NCBI GenBank assembly: GCA_950022295.1
Contig: OX465601.1
Location: 114,161,501-114,225,500 of the forward strand
DNA: 64,000 bases
DNA from: Bromus sterilis
Lineage: Eukaryota; Streptophyta; Magnoliopsida; Poales; Poaceae
Direction of reading: 5' to 3'
Shown: positions 48,434 to 59,931 of the stretch, piece by piece
Numbering within the stretch: the stretch's first letter is position 1
Layout: the number at the start of each line of letters is the position of its first letter
The notes under the pieces: model-generated
The model's input: the letters and a program-made list of their open reading frames with translations, nothing else
Told to the model about the DNA's origin: nothing
The model's database searches: none
Translations under genes and position numbers: made by a program

Positions 48434-48880
48434 CACTATGGGACGGCAGACGTACGCCGACGGCCGGCCACCGTCGGCGTAGGCCAGAAAGCCGTCGGCT
48501 TAGGCCTACGCCGACGGCCGCCGTCGGCGTATAGCCGTCGGGCATGGGTTTTCTCGGGCTTTCCCTAAAAGTCGTCGGCGTAGGGGCGGTCGTCAGCGTA
48601 CGATCTGGCCCGACGGTTTTTGTGAGGCCGTCGGCGTAGCGCCAGTGGGCCCCACCCTGGGCTTAACGGCCGTTAGGCCTGGTTGCCCTCTACGCCGACG
48701 GCCTGGCCTTCGGCCTAGGGTGCCACGCGGCAGGCAGTGGGGTGGCTGGGCTTCGGCCCTACGCCGACGGCCTGGCCGTCGGCTTAGGTTCCCTCCCAGC
48801 CAGGCCACGCGTCACCTCCTCCTCGCGCCTGGGCAGCAGGTCTACGCCGACGGCCAGGCCGTCGGCGTAGGCTCTCCCAT
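48434..48880. repeat. Left subterminal array of the satellite CACTA
   Basis: About fifteen copies of the core 'tacgccgacggc' or its complement within 450 bp of the terminus. The region is GC-rich. The ORFs across it are repeat-derived. Confidence 0.9.
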
Positions 48881-49074
48881 TTGGCACAAAACAAGGCCTA
48901 AATGTGTTCTGTCAACAGCACTAGTACGGCCACTATACATCCACCCATTATCAGCCATCCTCTTCTGCTTTATTGAGAGCCAAACGACAAACATAGCATT
49001 TAATATCAAACGGAAGATTAAAATGCTTCATTTTTTACGCATGCATCAACCTACATGTCTAATAGGAAAGTGGG

Positions 49075-49420
49075 TCCTAACCAGCCGCCGGATCCGTAGA
49101 TTGGGTAAGTTCTCCCTGGCTCTACCCCGATCCGAGCAGAATTTCGGCATCACCTCCCCGCTGCTCTCCCGATACACGTCTCGACTAAAAGCCGAGAGAA
49201 TGTGCATCCGGAGAACAACGAGGAGGCGCCGCCGAAACCCTGTCTCGGATCGAGGAAGAGTCAGCGAGAACCATACCCAACTACGAATCCGCCGACTGCC
49301 CGCTAAAAGCCGTAAGCGTTACGGTTCAAAATATGCGAGACCACTAATGCATATTTATCCGCGTAACGCTTACAGTCGGGATGACGCCTAGGTGACGCGA
49401 CTGACTTGGTGATCTAGACA
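49075..49420 (+). other. Conserved CACTA 5'-type block
   Basis: This resembles, with divergence, 2990-3200 and 46190-46380. The shared order is 'gttctcc.tg.t.ta.cc', 'cgag.ca.aatttcgg', 'ctccc.', 'acgtgt/acgtct', then 'ggag.a.c..cgg.gaggtgc.gccgaa'. It was probably part of the 5' non-coding region of the ancestral transposase gene. The frame open across it is not supported as a protein. Confidence 0.5.
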
Positions 49421-49959
49421 TGAAAATAAACCTAGTTACACGAGAGGGGTGAAAGAATTCTCACCCTTGAAGCGTGATCGACGACGTGGGGGTGCGAGGC
49501 GACGGAGGGGGATCCGAGACGACGACGGCTCCTAGAAATTCTGTAATTCCCATAAAAACAACAATTTAGCCTCTGATTCTCAACAATTTACAATTTGGTC
49601 CACAATATACGCAAGACACTATATGACAACAATCGAACACAAATATCAACATAAGCTAGCAAGTTCAACCAATACATCCAAATTTTCTGTACTAGCATAC
49701 ATGTATATGCATTATGAGAAATGATACGCCAATATGTTAATGTTGACCTTCCACATTGTTTAGTGGCTAATGATATATAGCAATAAAAAATTGCAATAAA
49801 CATGGAGTTTCAAATTTCGGTGTTAATCCATGTACAAAAATGCGCCAAAGTTCTTTTGTTTCTTGTCTAGTTGTTTTCCATTAACAAATTGTGTTAAAAA
49901 ATGCGTCTAGTTGTTTTGCATATTAAGATCAACAAATAGTGTGCAATGTTACAATATTG
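49421..49959. other. Unassigned AT-rich CACTA internal sequence
   Basis: No gene, long repeat or terminus was seen here. Confidence 0.4.
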
Positions 49960-50335
49960 TGCATACCGGGCTCGGGGCGGCGGCGGTGGGAGGGAGCTCG
50001 GGCTTAGGCGGGGCAGCAGCTCGAGAAGCCCGACCTCGGGCCGGGGCGGCGGCAAGAGGGGACGACCGGCGAGAGAGAGCTCGGCCTCGGGCCGGTGCTG
50101 CGGCGGTGGGAGCTCGGGCTCGGGGCGGGGCGGCCGGCGACGTGAGCTGTGAGTGGGCGGGAGGTGGCGGGGATGGTGAGGGAGCTCAGGGCGGGAGGGG
50201 GAGGGGCAAGCGGCAGCGGTGGGTGGGGCTCGGGGCTGGTGAGGGGGCCGGCGGCGAGAGGGTGGAGCTCGGGGCGGGGGAGGCGGCGGCGCTGTCGCGT
50301 TGGAGAGGGAGGTGGGGGAATGGTGGGTGAGAGGA
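49960..50335. promoter_or_regulatory. GC-rich block with purine-rich repeats
   Basis: Dense 'gggagctcgggctcggggcgg' variants make a G-rich plus strand. It is followed immediately by an internal group of subterminal motifs, the same arrangement as 10140-10650 in the other CACTA. It is probably the remnant of a GC-rich leader of a lost minus-strand gene. The reading frames through it are low-complexity Gly/Ala/Arg and not credible proteins. Confidence 0.45.
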
Positions 50336-50379
50336 GAGGATAAGGTGTGGTGGCAGTTGTTGTAATTAGATAGGTCGGG

Positions 50380-50465
50380 GATACGCCGACGGCCTAGCCG
50401 TCGGCTTAGGTCAATTTTCTTTTTTTTATTAGGGCTACGCCGACGGCCAGGCCGTCGGCCTATAG
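50380..50465. repeat. Internal copy of the subterminal motif
   Basis: Two facing pairs of 'tacgccgacggcc' and 'ggccgtcggc', the same motifs as at both ends of this element. Confidence 0.85.
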
Positions 50466-50639
50466 CTTTTTAAATTTCTGTATTTCTTGCGGGGTACAAT
50501 TCTATCACTTTGACTTAATTGTGGCCATTTATGTATTATATATTGATTAATCAAAAAAAGAAGAAGAAATGTACAACTGTCCATGCTCTATTTTTTCACG
50601 GAATATGCTTTCGATCCATTTTATTGATAAAGCATAAAT

Positions 50640-51229
50640 CAATGTACACGGTTGAACTATAGAGAGGATAATAGGAATACCCTTAAAATTCCGAAGCTAT
50701 ACCCCTCCAGTGATTCCGGCGCTCCGGCGGTCTTCCTCCGGCGAAACCCTAGATCGAGGAGACCCGCAGATCTACCCCTATAGCTTTCTCCGTACGAGGG
50801 TCGATAATTGGATTTTTTTTTTCTGTATCTATGTTTATTTAGCACATATGTAATGGAAAACCAAGGTTGGGCCACTTTCAGCGCTCTGGCGGCAATTCAG
50901 CTGCGACATCCTGCTCCAGAGGGGGGGCTGGCGTTCTACCCCTATAGGTTTCTCCGTACGAGGGTGGACCAATGGACTTTGTGTCTCTATCTGTGCTTGT
51001 TTAGAACATATGTAAAGGAAAACAAAGGTTGGACACATTTCACCACATTATTCACACCGGTTGACCCGTCCCGGGTGTTTCGACATACAGATCGAGGATT
51101 TAAATATATATATAGGAAACACCGCTAGCTTAATTAGGGCATCGGAATACCTCCAAACCTTCCATTTGACCCTAGAATATATATGAAAGTGTTGTGGAAT
51201 GTTGAAAGATTCAGAAACACTGATAGCTT
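50640..51229 (+). repeat. Diverged satellite units, left side
   Basis: Two partial or diverged versions of the 343-bp unit are recognised by 'tatagctttctccgtacgagg' (near 50780 and, altered, 50945) and by the 'cacatatgtaatggaaaac' and 'ttattcacaccgg' phrases. Confidence 0.8.
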
Positions 51230-54200
51230 CCACATACGGATCGACGATTTTACTAAGTGTTAGCCCATGTCCGTGAACAACGTCAGACACATGACCTACA
51301 TATGCCATCTACAAACATTAAATCACACCTATAAACATAACCTAGCTCCACATGCAGGGTTTCCAATGATTCCAGCCCTCCGACGGTCATTCACCTCTGA
51401 AACCCTAGATCTAGGGGGCCCGCAGATCTACCCTTATAGCTTTCTCCGTACGAGGATGGACCAATGGACTTTTTTATCTATCTATGTTTGGTTAGCACAT
51501 ATGTACATGGAAAACCAAGGTTGAACACATTTCACCACATTATTCACACCGGTAGACCCGTACCGGGAGTTTCCACATACGGATCGACGATTTTACTAAG
51601 TGTTAGCCCATGTCCGTGAACAACGTCAGACACATGACCTACATATGCCATCTACAAACATTAAATCACACCTATAAACATAACCTAGCTCCACATGCAA
51701 GGTTTCCAATGATTCCGGCCCTCCGACGGTCATTCACCTCCGAAACCCTAGATCTGGGGGGCCCGCAGATCTACCCTTATAGCTTTCTCCGTACGAGGAT
51801 GGACCAATGGACTTTTTTATCTATCTCTGTTTGGTTAGCACATATGTACATGGAAAACCAAGGTTGAACACATTTCACCACATTATTCACACCGGTAGAC
51901 CCGTACCGGGAGTTTCCACATACGGATCGACGATTTTACTAAGTGTTAGCCCATGTCCATGAACAACGTCAGACACATGACCTACATATGCCATCTACAA
52001 ACATTAAATCACACCTATAAACATAACCTAGCTCCACATGCAGGGTTTCCAATGATTCCGGCCCTCCGACAGACATTCACCTCCGAAACCCTAGATCTGG
52101 GGGGGGCGCAGATCTACCCTTATAGCTTTCTCCGTACGAGGATGGACCAATGGACTTTTTTATCTATCTATGTTTGTTTAGCACATATGTACATGTAAAA
52201 CCAAGGCTGAACGCATTTCACCACATTATTCACACCAGTAGACCCGTACCGGGAGCTTCCACATACGGATCGACGATTTTACTAAGTGTTAGCCCATGTC
52301 CGTGAACAACGTCAGACACATGACCTACATATGCCATCTACAAACATTAAATCACACCTATAAACATAACCTAGCTCCACATGCAGGGTTTCCAATGATT
52401 CCGGCCCTCCGACGGTCATTCACCTCCGAAACCCTAGATCTGGGGGCCCGCAGATCTACCCGTATAGCTTTCTCCGTACGAGGATGGACCAATGGACTTT
52501 TTTATCTATCTATGTTTGGTTAGCACATATGTACATGGAAAACCAAGGTTGACCACATTTCACCACATTATTCACACCGGTAGACCCGTACCGGGAGTTT
52601 CCACATACGGATCGACGATTTTATTAAGTGTTAGCCCATGTCCGTGAACAACGTCAGACACATCACCTACATATGCCATCTACAAACATTAAATCACACC
52701 TATAAACATAACCTAGCTCCACATGCAGGGTTTCCAATGATTCCGGCCCTCCGACGGTCATTCACCTCCGAAACCCTAGATCTGGGGGGCCCGCAGATCT
52801 ACCCTTATAGCTTTCTCTGTACGAGGATGGACCAATGGACTTTTTTATCTATCTATGTTTGTTTAGCACATATGTACATGGAAAACCAAGGCTGAATGCA
52901 TTTCACCACATTATTCACACCGGTAGACCCGTACCGGGAGTTTCCACATACGGATCGACGATTTTACTAAGTGTTAGCCCATGTCCGTGAACAACGTCGG
53001 ACACATGACCTACATATGCCATCTACAACACATTAAATCAAACCTACAAACATAACCTAGCTCCACATGCAGGGTTTCCAATGATTCCGGCCCTCCGACG
53101 GTCATTCGCCTCCGAAACTCTAGATCTGGGGGGCCCGCAGATCTACCCTTATAGCTTTCTCCGTACGAGGATGGACCAATGGACTTTTTTATCTATCTAT
53201 GTTTGTTTAGCACATATGTACATGGAAAACCAAGGCTGAACACATTTCACCACATTATTCACACCGGTAGACCCGTACCGGGAGTTTCCACATACGGATC
53301 GACGATTTTACTAAGTGTTAGACCATGTCCGTGAACAACGTCAGACACATGACCTACATATGCCATCTACAAACATTAAATCACACCTATAAACATAACC
53401 TAGCTCCACATGCAGGGTTTCCAATGATTCCGGCCCTCCGACGGTCATTCACCTCCGAAACCCTAGATCTGGGGGGCCCGCAGATCTACCCTTATAGCTT
53501 TCTCCGTACGAGGATGGACCAATGGACTTTTTTATATATCTATGTTTGGTTAGCACATATGTACATGGAAAACCAAGGCTGAACACATTTCACCACATTA
53601 TTCACACCGGTAGACCCGTACCGGGAGTTTCCACATACGGATCGACGATTTTACTAAGTGTTAGCCCATGTCCGTGAACAACGTCAGACACATGAACTAC
53701 ATATGCCATCTAAAAACATTAAATCACACCTATAAACATAACCTAGCTCCACATGCAGGGTTTCCAATGATTCCGTCCCTCCGACGGTCATTCACCTCTG
53801 AAACCCTAGATTTGGGGGGCCCGCAGATCTACCCTTATAGCTTTCTCCGTACGAGGATGGACCAATGGACTTTTTTATCTATCTATGATTGTTTAGCACA
53901 TATGTACATGGAAAACCAAGGTTGAACACATTTCACCACATTATTCACACCGGTAGACCCGTACCGGGAGTTTCCACATACGGATCGACGATTTTACTAA
54001 GTGTTAGCCCATGTCCGTGAACAACGTCAGACACATGACCTACATATGCCATCTACAAACATTAAATCACACCTATAAACATAACCTAGCTCCACATACA
54101 GGGTTTCCAATGATTCCGGCCCTCCGACGGTCATTCACCTCCGAAACCCTAGATCTGGGGGGCCCGCAGATCTACCCTTATAGCTTTCTCCGTACGAGGA

Positions 54201-56220
54201 TGGACCAATGGACTTTTTTATCTATCTATGTTTGGTTAGCACATATGTACATGGAAAACCAAGGCTGAACACATTTCACTACATTATTCACACCGGTAGA
54301 CCCGTACCGGGAGTTTCCACATACGGATCGACGATTTTACTAAGTGTTAGCCCATGTCCGTGAACAACGTCAGACACATGAACTACATATGCCATCTACA
54401 AACATTAAATCACACTTATAAACATAACCTAGCTCCACATGCAGGGTTTCCAATGATTTCGGCCCTTCGACGGTCATTCACCTCCGAAACCCTAGATCTG
54501 GGGGGGCCGTAGATCTACCCTTATAGCTTTCTCTGTACGAGGATGGACCAATGGACTTTTTTATCTATCTATGTTTGTTTAGCACATATGTACATGGAAA
54601 ACCTAGGCTGAACAAATTTGACCACATTATTCACACCGGTAGACCCGTACCGGGAGTTTCCACATACGGATCGACGATTTTACTAAGTGTTAGCCCATGT
54701 CCGTGAACAACGTCAGACACATGACCTACATATGCCATCTACAAACATTAAATCACACTTATAAACATAACCTAGCTCCACATGCAGGGTTTCCAATGAT
54801 TCCGGCCCTCCGACGGTCATTCACCTCCGAAACCCTAGATCTGGGGGGCCCGCAGATCTACCCTTATAGCTTTCTCTGTACGAGGATGGACCAATGGACT
54901 TTTTTATATATCTATGTTTGGTTAGCACATATGTACATGGAAAACCAAGGTTGAACACATTTCACCACATTATTCACACCGGTAGACCCGTACCGGGAGT
55001 TTCCACATACGGATCGACGATTTTACTAAGTGTTAGCCCATGTCCGTGAACAACGTCAGACACATGACCTACATATGCCATCTACAAACATTTAATCACA
55101 CTTATAAACATAACCTAGCTCCACATGCAGGGTTTCCAATGATTCCGGCCCTCCGACGGTCATTCACCTCCGAAACCCTAGATCTGGGGGGGCCGCAGAT
55201 CTACCCTTATAGCTTTATCCATACGAGGATTGACCAATGGACTTTTTTATCTATCTATGTTTGTTTAGCACATATGTACATGGAAAACCAAGGCTGAACA
55301 CATTTCACCACATTATTCACACCGGTAGACCCGTACCGGGAGTTTCCACATACGGATCGACGATTTTACTAAGTGTTAGCCCATGTCCGTGAACAACGTC
55401 AGACACATGACCTACATATGCCATCTACAAACATTAAATCACACCTATAAACATAACCTAGCTCCACATGCAGGGTTTCCAATGATTCCGGCCCTCCGAC
55501 GGTCATTCACCTCCGAAACCCTAGATCTGGGGGGCCCGCAGATCTACCCTTATAGCTTTCTCCGTACGAGGATGGACCAATGGACTTTTTTATCTATCTA
55601 TGTTTGTTTAGCACATATGTACATGGAAAACCAAGGTTGAACACATTTCACCACATTATTCACACCGGTAGACACGTACCGGGAGTTTCCACATACGGAT
55701 CGACGATTTTACTAAGTGTTAGCCCATGTCCGTGAACAACGTCAGACACATGACCTACATATGCCATCTACAAACATTAAATCACACTTATAAACATAAC
55801 CTAGCTCCACATGCAGGGTTTCCAATGATTCCGGCCCTCCGACGGTCATTCACCTCTAAAACCCTAGATCGGGGGGGGGGGGGGGCGAAGATCTACCCTT
55901 ATAGCTTTCTCCATACGAGGATGGACCAATGGACTTTTTTATCTATCTATGTTTGGTTAGCACATATGTACATGGAAAACCAAGGTTGAACACATTTCAC
56001 CACATTATTCACACCGGTAGACCCGTACCGGGAGTTTCCACATACGGATCGACGATTTTACTAAGTGTTAGCCCATGTCCGTGAACAACGTCAGACACAT
56101 GACCTATATATGCCATCTACAAACATTAAATCACACTTATAAACATAATCTAACTCCACATGCAGGTTTTCTAAATGATTCCGGCCCTCCGACGGTCATT
56201 CACCCCCGAAACCCTAGACA
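51230..56220 (+). repeat. 343-bp tandem satellite, 14 regular units
   Basis: The phrase 'tatagctttctccgtacgagg' and its neighbours recur at a spacing of 343 bp (342-344) from about 51436 to 55895. Units are nearly identical, differing by scattered single bases; one carries a run of 15 G (55871-55885). Each unit starts 'ccatgtccgtgaacaacgtc' and contains a frame of about 85 codons. Since 343 is not a multiple of three, the frame shifts from unit to unit and no long protein results. Confidence 0.95.
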
Positions 56221-57110
56221 TGGTTTGTAATGACCCTATCTATGACCTAACCAAACACAACCCAAGACAAATGTCCAACGGGCTACCCCCATCCGGAGAA
56301 TATCTAGGGGGGTAGACGATCGGGGGGGACCAGCAGGTCTACCCCTATAGCTTTCTCCGTACCAGGGTGGACCAATATATAATGGACTTCTTGTCTCCAT
56401 CTGTGCTTGTTTAGCACATATATATGTACATGGAGAAGCAAGGTTGGACACATTTCACCACAAGATCATTCACCTCCGGGAGTACACGTCTACACGTGTG
56501 CACGAATCTTTTTCTAAGTGTTATCGCATTCATGTATGAAGAAGGTCACACCCGGGATCTATGTTTTGCATCTATGGGCCTTCCACCACACTTGAACACA
56601 TAAACTAGGTCCACATGCAAATTTTTGTGGGATTCCGACGCTCTGGCGGTTATTCACCTGCGACATCCGGCCTGCTTCGGTGGGGGGCCTGGCGGTCTAC
56701 CCCTATAGCTTTCTCCGCATGATGTTTCAACAATGTAATTTTTGGTTTGTTAAGATTTGTTTAGGACAAAACTACATGGAAAACAAGGTTGGGACCTTGT
56801 AACCTTTCGTAGCCCCCGGAATACCCGCAAATGGGTGTATTTCCACCTACATGTCCATGACTTTGAATAGTGCTATCACATGAATGTGAAAATGGTCACA
56901 CCAAGGAGCTAGACATTGCATTTATGCATTGATCTTACACCACACTTGGACACATACCCTACAATTAATCACATGCAAGTTAATGCGGTACTACGGCGGT
57001 CTTTCTTCACCGAAACCCGGCTTAGTCCGGGCGCGAGGCCAGGGCCGGCCGGGAGGGGGCCGGCGGTGTACTCTTATAGCTTTCTCCGCACGAGGTACAA
57101 CTGTGGAGCA
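56221..57110 (+). repeat. Diverged satellite units, right side
   Basis: Three degenerate units are recognised by 'tatagctttctccg' at about 56347, 56706 and 57077, with very different sequence between them. Confidence 0.8.
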
Positions 57111-57355
57111 TACATATTAATATAGTAATAGTAGCATAATATATTTTAATTTAGTATTATAATTTGTTATTATATTATTTTATGTATTAATTAGTAGACA
57201 TTAAAAGAATAAAGAGGCATACGTATATCGAGTGTTGAAATGAGATGATATATACTATAATTCCATTTCCAATATTATTTGATGTATTAGTATTAGTAAT
57301 ATAAGATTAAATAGTTAAACAAAAGAAAATAAAAATGAAAAAAAACACAACCCGA
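57111..57355. other. AT-rich spacer
   Basis: Low-complexity A/T sequence. No feature seen. Confidence 0.5.
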
Positions 57356-57686
57356 GGTCTACGCCGACGGCCAAATGTCGGGGCCGTCGGCGTAGCCCCT
57401 GCTGGGCTGACGCCGTAACGTCCGGCCGTCACCGGGGCCCACCTGGCAGGCCTACGCCGACGGCCCATGAAACGCCGACGGCGGCCGTCGGCCTAAATTG
57501 TTCCTACGCCGACGACCTTTCTACGCCGACGGCGTCCCTCGGCCTAGGTACGGCTACGCCGACGGCTTTGGGTCGCCGACGGCTCACCACCAGGGCTGAC
57601 GAGGCGGGCCGTCTACGCCGACGGCCCCGACATTTGGCCGTCGGCGTAGGTTTCGGCCGTAGGCGTCAGCCTCCTCTCCCGTAGTG
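57356..57686. repeat. Right subterminal array of the satellite CACTA
   Basis: A dozen 'tacgccgacggc' motifs and complements run up to the terminus. One pair (near 57370 and 57635) forms a longer inverted repeat around 'ccgacatttggccgtcgg'. Confidence 0.9.
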
Positions 57687-58186
57687 ACCATGTGCCAAAA
57701 ACGGATCTACAACAGATGATACATATGCAAAATACAACCATAATGTATTTTAGGGCAAAACTTTTACATCATCTGCTATAGCGGAAGCATCTCCAATAGA
57801 TGACACAAAATGGGGCAGCCAAATAAAATTTTAGGAGAGAAGAGAAAATGTTTCAGGGTAGGAAATGATGTAAAAATGGTGCCCTAAATACATCATGGTT
57901 GTGTTTTGCACATCACCTACTGGAATAGCGTTTTGGGCACAAGGTGATGTAAAATGGCAGTTGTCTCGTTGTCCTACATGGTTCCCCCTGTCTTAAAAAA
58001 TTGGTGGTAGCCGCGCGGCGTATGTATATTTACATGTGTTTGGGTTCAAAATTTGGGCTGCTTTAAAATTTTTGCATCAAAATCATCATCTGGAGCAGTG
58101 TTTTATTTTTTCAAATGCCCTCAAAACAGTTTTTTGTGCCGCATTTGCTCTATCATACCATCATCGATCTTTTAAAGATGTTCTTA

Positions 58187-58788
58187 GTGGTCTACCTACA
58201 TGCAAATTTTAATGAATATTCGTGGTGACCAAATAAAACAAAACTCAATGCTCTAAAATGCTTTCAAGAAATGACATTTGTAAGCATACATTTTTTTTTC
58301 TTACCGAAGGCATTACAAATGTTGTTTTCGAGAAACTTTGCATGCAGATGAAACATACTACCAGCGTCAATTTTCTCTCCACCTGAAACTAATTATCCTT
58401 GAGGAAATATAATCTGAAACTAATACAGTAAGAAACATGGTGCCGCATGTCCAAATTACATCTGCATTAGCTCCACTGCTTTGAAGAAACAATGCAAGAA
58501 ACATGTACTAGAACATGATCCATATGACCATTATTGGAATCACAAATTAGTAAAATATTCGCGAATAGACGGTACAAATTTACAGATTTATCAGCTGTCC
58601 GAATCGTGCATGGACAATGCATGCAGGGCTGAATTTCTTGAAAGCCTCACAGGACAACAGAATCAGATCGTAAGACGGGTGATTTTTATTACAAGATCGA
58701 GAACAGAAAAAAGATCTAATCAATAAACGGATCGAAGACGTAGCAGATAAGACAGGATGATCCCCAGCAATGGTGAGAACCTGGCTCG
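58187..58788. other. Intergenic, 3' side of the small host gene
   Basis: No repeat boundary or protein feature was seen. The part next to 58789 probably contains the 3' UTR of the minus-strand gene. Confidence 0.4.
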
Positions 58789-59043
58789 TCACAGCTTGGC
58801 GAAGGAGGCGGAGGAGCCGGATCGGTCGATGTAGTGCTCCGGATCGGCCTCGGGGCGGGAGAGCATGAGGGGGCGGTCGTTGGCCTCCTCAGGGTCGTAG
58901 TCGCCTTCGTCGTCCACGGTGTGGATGTGAATGCATGAGAACCTCTCCATGGAGGTGAAGAAGGCCGCGGCCACGCTCGCGCCCATCCAGATCGCGTATC
59001 CCTCCAGGAACCCGCCGCCGCCTTCGCCGTCGTCGCTGTCCAT
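58789..59043 (-). CDS. Small conserved-type plant membrane protein, 84 aa
   Basis: An intact single-exon frame begins at the ATG on 59043-59041 and stops (TGA) at 58791-58789. The product starts with an acidic, Gly-rich stretch (MDSDDGEGGGG), then a hydrophobic segment of about 18 residues (roughly 13-30, EGYAIWMGASVAAAFFT). A polar acidic tail follows (DDEGDYDPEEANDRP, ending SSASFAKL). This suggests a single-pass membrane microprotein. I recall similar short uncharacterised proteins in other grasses but know of no function. The frame is open further upstream to 59175, but the ATG at 59043 has the convincing start and codon use. GC is high, unlike the surrounding repeats, as usual for grass genes. 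Confidence 0.72.
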   Translation of the reverse strand: MDSDDGEGGGGFLEGYAIWMGASVAAAFFTSMERFSCIHIHTVDDEGDYDPEEANDRPLMLSRPEADPEHYIDRSGSSASFAKL

Positions 59044-59275
59044 GGCTGGCGTCCGGTGAACAAGATCGGAAGGAAACAGGGGAATGGGTTGGAATCGGTG
59101 GCTAATTCTTGGGTCGCCTTCGGTTTTCTTTGGGTCAGTTTTGGCTGTGCATGGGCCTAAATTGGGAGGGACCACAGGGAAGAAGGAGAAGACGAAGCGT
59201 CCGGTATTTGCCTGCTTCCTGGTGCTTCGCTCGTTTTTGGGTCTGCAGCGGTTGGGGTTTTGGCAGTTGATCTCA

Positions 59276-59675
59276 GAATAGTGCTTTTACAGTTTTTTTT
59301 TTGGAAAAAAGAGAGATTTTACGGTGATTCACGAGGTGAGATGTATCATTTTGAATGATCCAACGATTCAAATTACATAAGCCTTATTTAAGCCCAGGAA
59401 AATAATTATTAAAAAACCCATCGTCTAAAGAAAAAAAATCGGTTCATAGGATAATATCGTTCTAAAAATTTAATGGAATTTTATTAATTTTATAGCAATT
59501 AAATAAATGTTAAAATAATTTTTATACCGAAAATATTTCTCGTACCTTCTCATGATTCAGATGACATCAGTTTATCATATTTGGATCTGTACCGTCTAAT
59601 CTGGTCCGACGGATGGTCCATATTCACTTGATGCACCATAAAAAGACTCGGGAAAAAGGAATAGTGCTTTTACAG
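59276..59675 (-). mobile_element. 366-bp retroposon with 17-bp target duplication
   Basis: The same 17 bases (GAATAGTGCTTTTACAG) lie at 59276-59292 and 59659-59675. Between them is 59293-59658, which starts with ten T on the plus strand, i.e. a poly-A tail on the minus strand. Long target duplication plus an A-tail marks a LINE-mechanism insertion (SINE or 5'-truncated LINE). It has no coding capacity and no pol III box that I could identify. Confidence 0.8.
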
Positions 59676-59907
59676 GTGGAACATTGAGTGTCGACGTTTG
59701 GATTCCCCACTTTAGTTATCCACAAAGAAAAAAGGTTTCCCAACTATACTCTCTTCGTTTCGGTGCGTAGCTTCTGCTTGTTTCCCAACAATTATGCTTG
59801 TATCTCATTAACCTTTGATTACATAATATTTCCGCGGACAATGACAATTTTCCTTGAGGAACTATTTGGTATCGAACAATCATCCCAAATATTTCTTTCA
59901 GATTTTC

Positions 59908-59931
59908 TAGGGCACATCTAGATGTGCCCTA
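59908..59931. repeat. 24-bp perfect palindrome
   Basis: The sequence is its own reverse complement, centred on the CTAG at 59918-59921. It abuts the left end of the LINE fragment. It may be the remnant of a small inverted-repeat transposon. Confidence 0.75.

Larger units (their letters stand above)
48434..57686. mobile_element. 9.25-kb CACTA element carrying a 343-bp satellite
   Basis: Starts CACTATGGGACGG and ends CTCTCCCGTAGTG (inverse CACTACGGGAGAG), with a 3-bp duplication, ACC, at 48431-48433 and 57687-57689. Both ends carry 'ctacgccgacggc/gccgtcggcgtag' arrays. No transposase gene is recognisable inside, so it is non-autonomous. Much of its length is a tandem repeat. Confidence 0.92.
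48237..58183. mobile_element. MITE-like element, split by the 9.25-kb CACTA
   Basis: The outer ends 'gaacatctttaa..agatgatg' (48237) and its inverse '..ttaaagatgttc' (58183) flank about 0.7 kb of related sequence (48237-48433 plus 57690-58183) that is rich in 'gatgatgtaaaa' phrases. A TTA is present at 48234-48236 and 58184-58186. TTA duplications suit the PIF/Harbinger class, but the inverted repeats are diverged. Confidence 0.5.

Noticed and set aside
49911..50330. Gly/Ala/Arg-rich 139-codon frame
   Set aside because: Produced by G-rich repeats in the GC-rich block. Low complexity and no homology recognised.
51267..55989. Repeated 85-codon frames in every satellite unit, suggesting a repeated small protein family
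   Set aside because: The 343-bp period shifts frame each time, substitutions show no protein-level constraint that I can see, and the composition is unremarkable. The frames stay open because the units are nearly identical.
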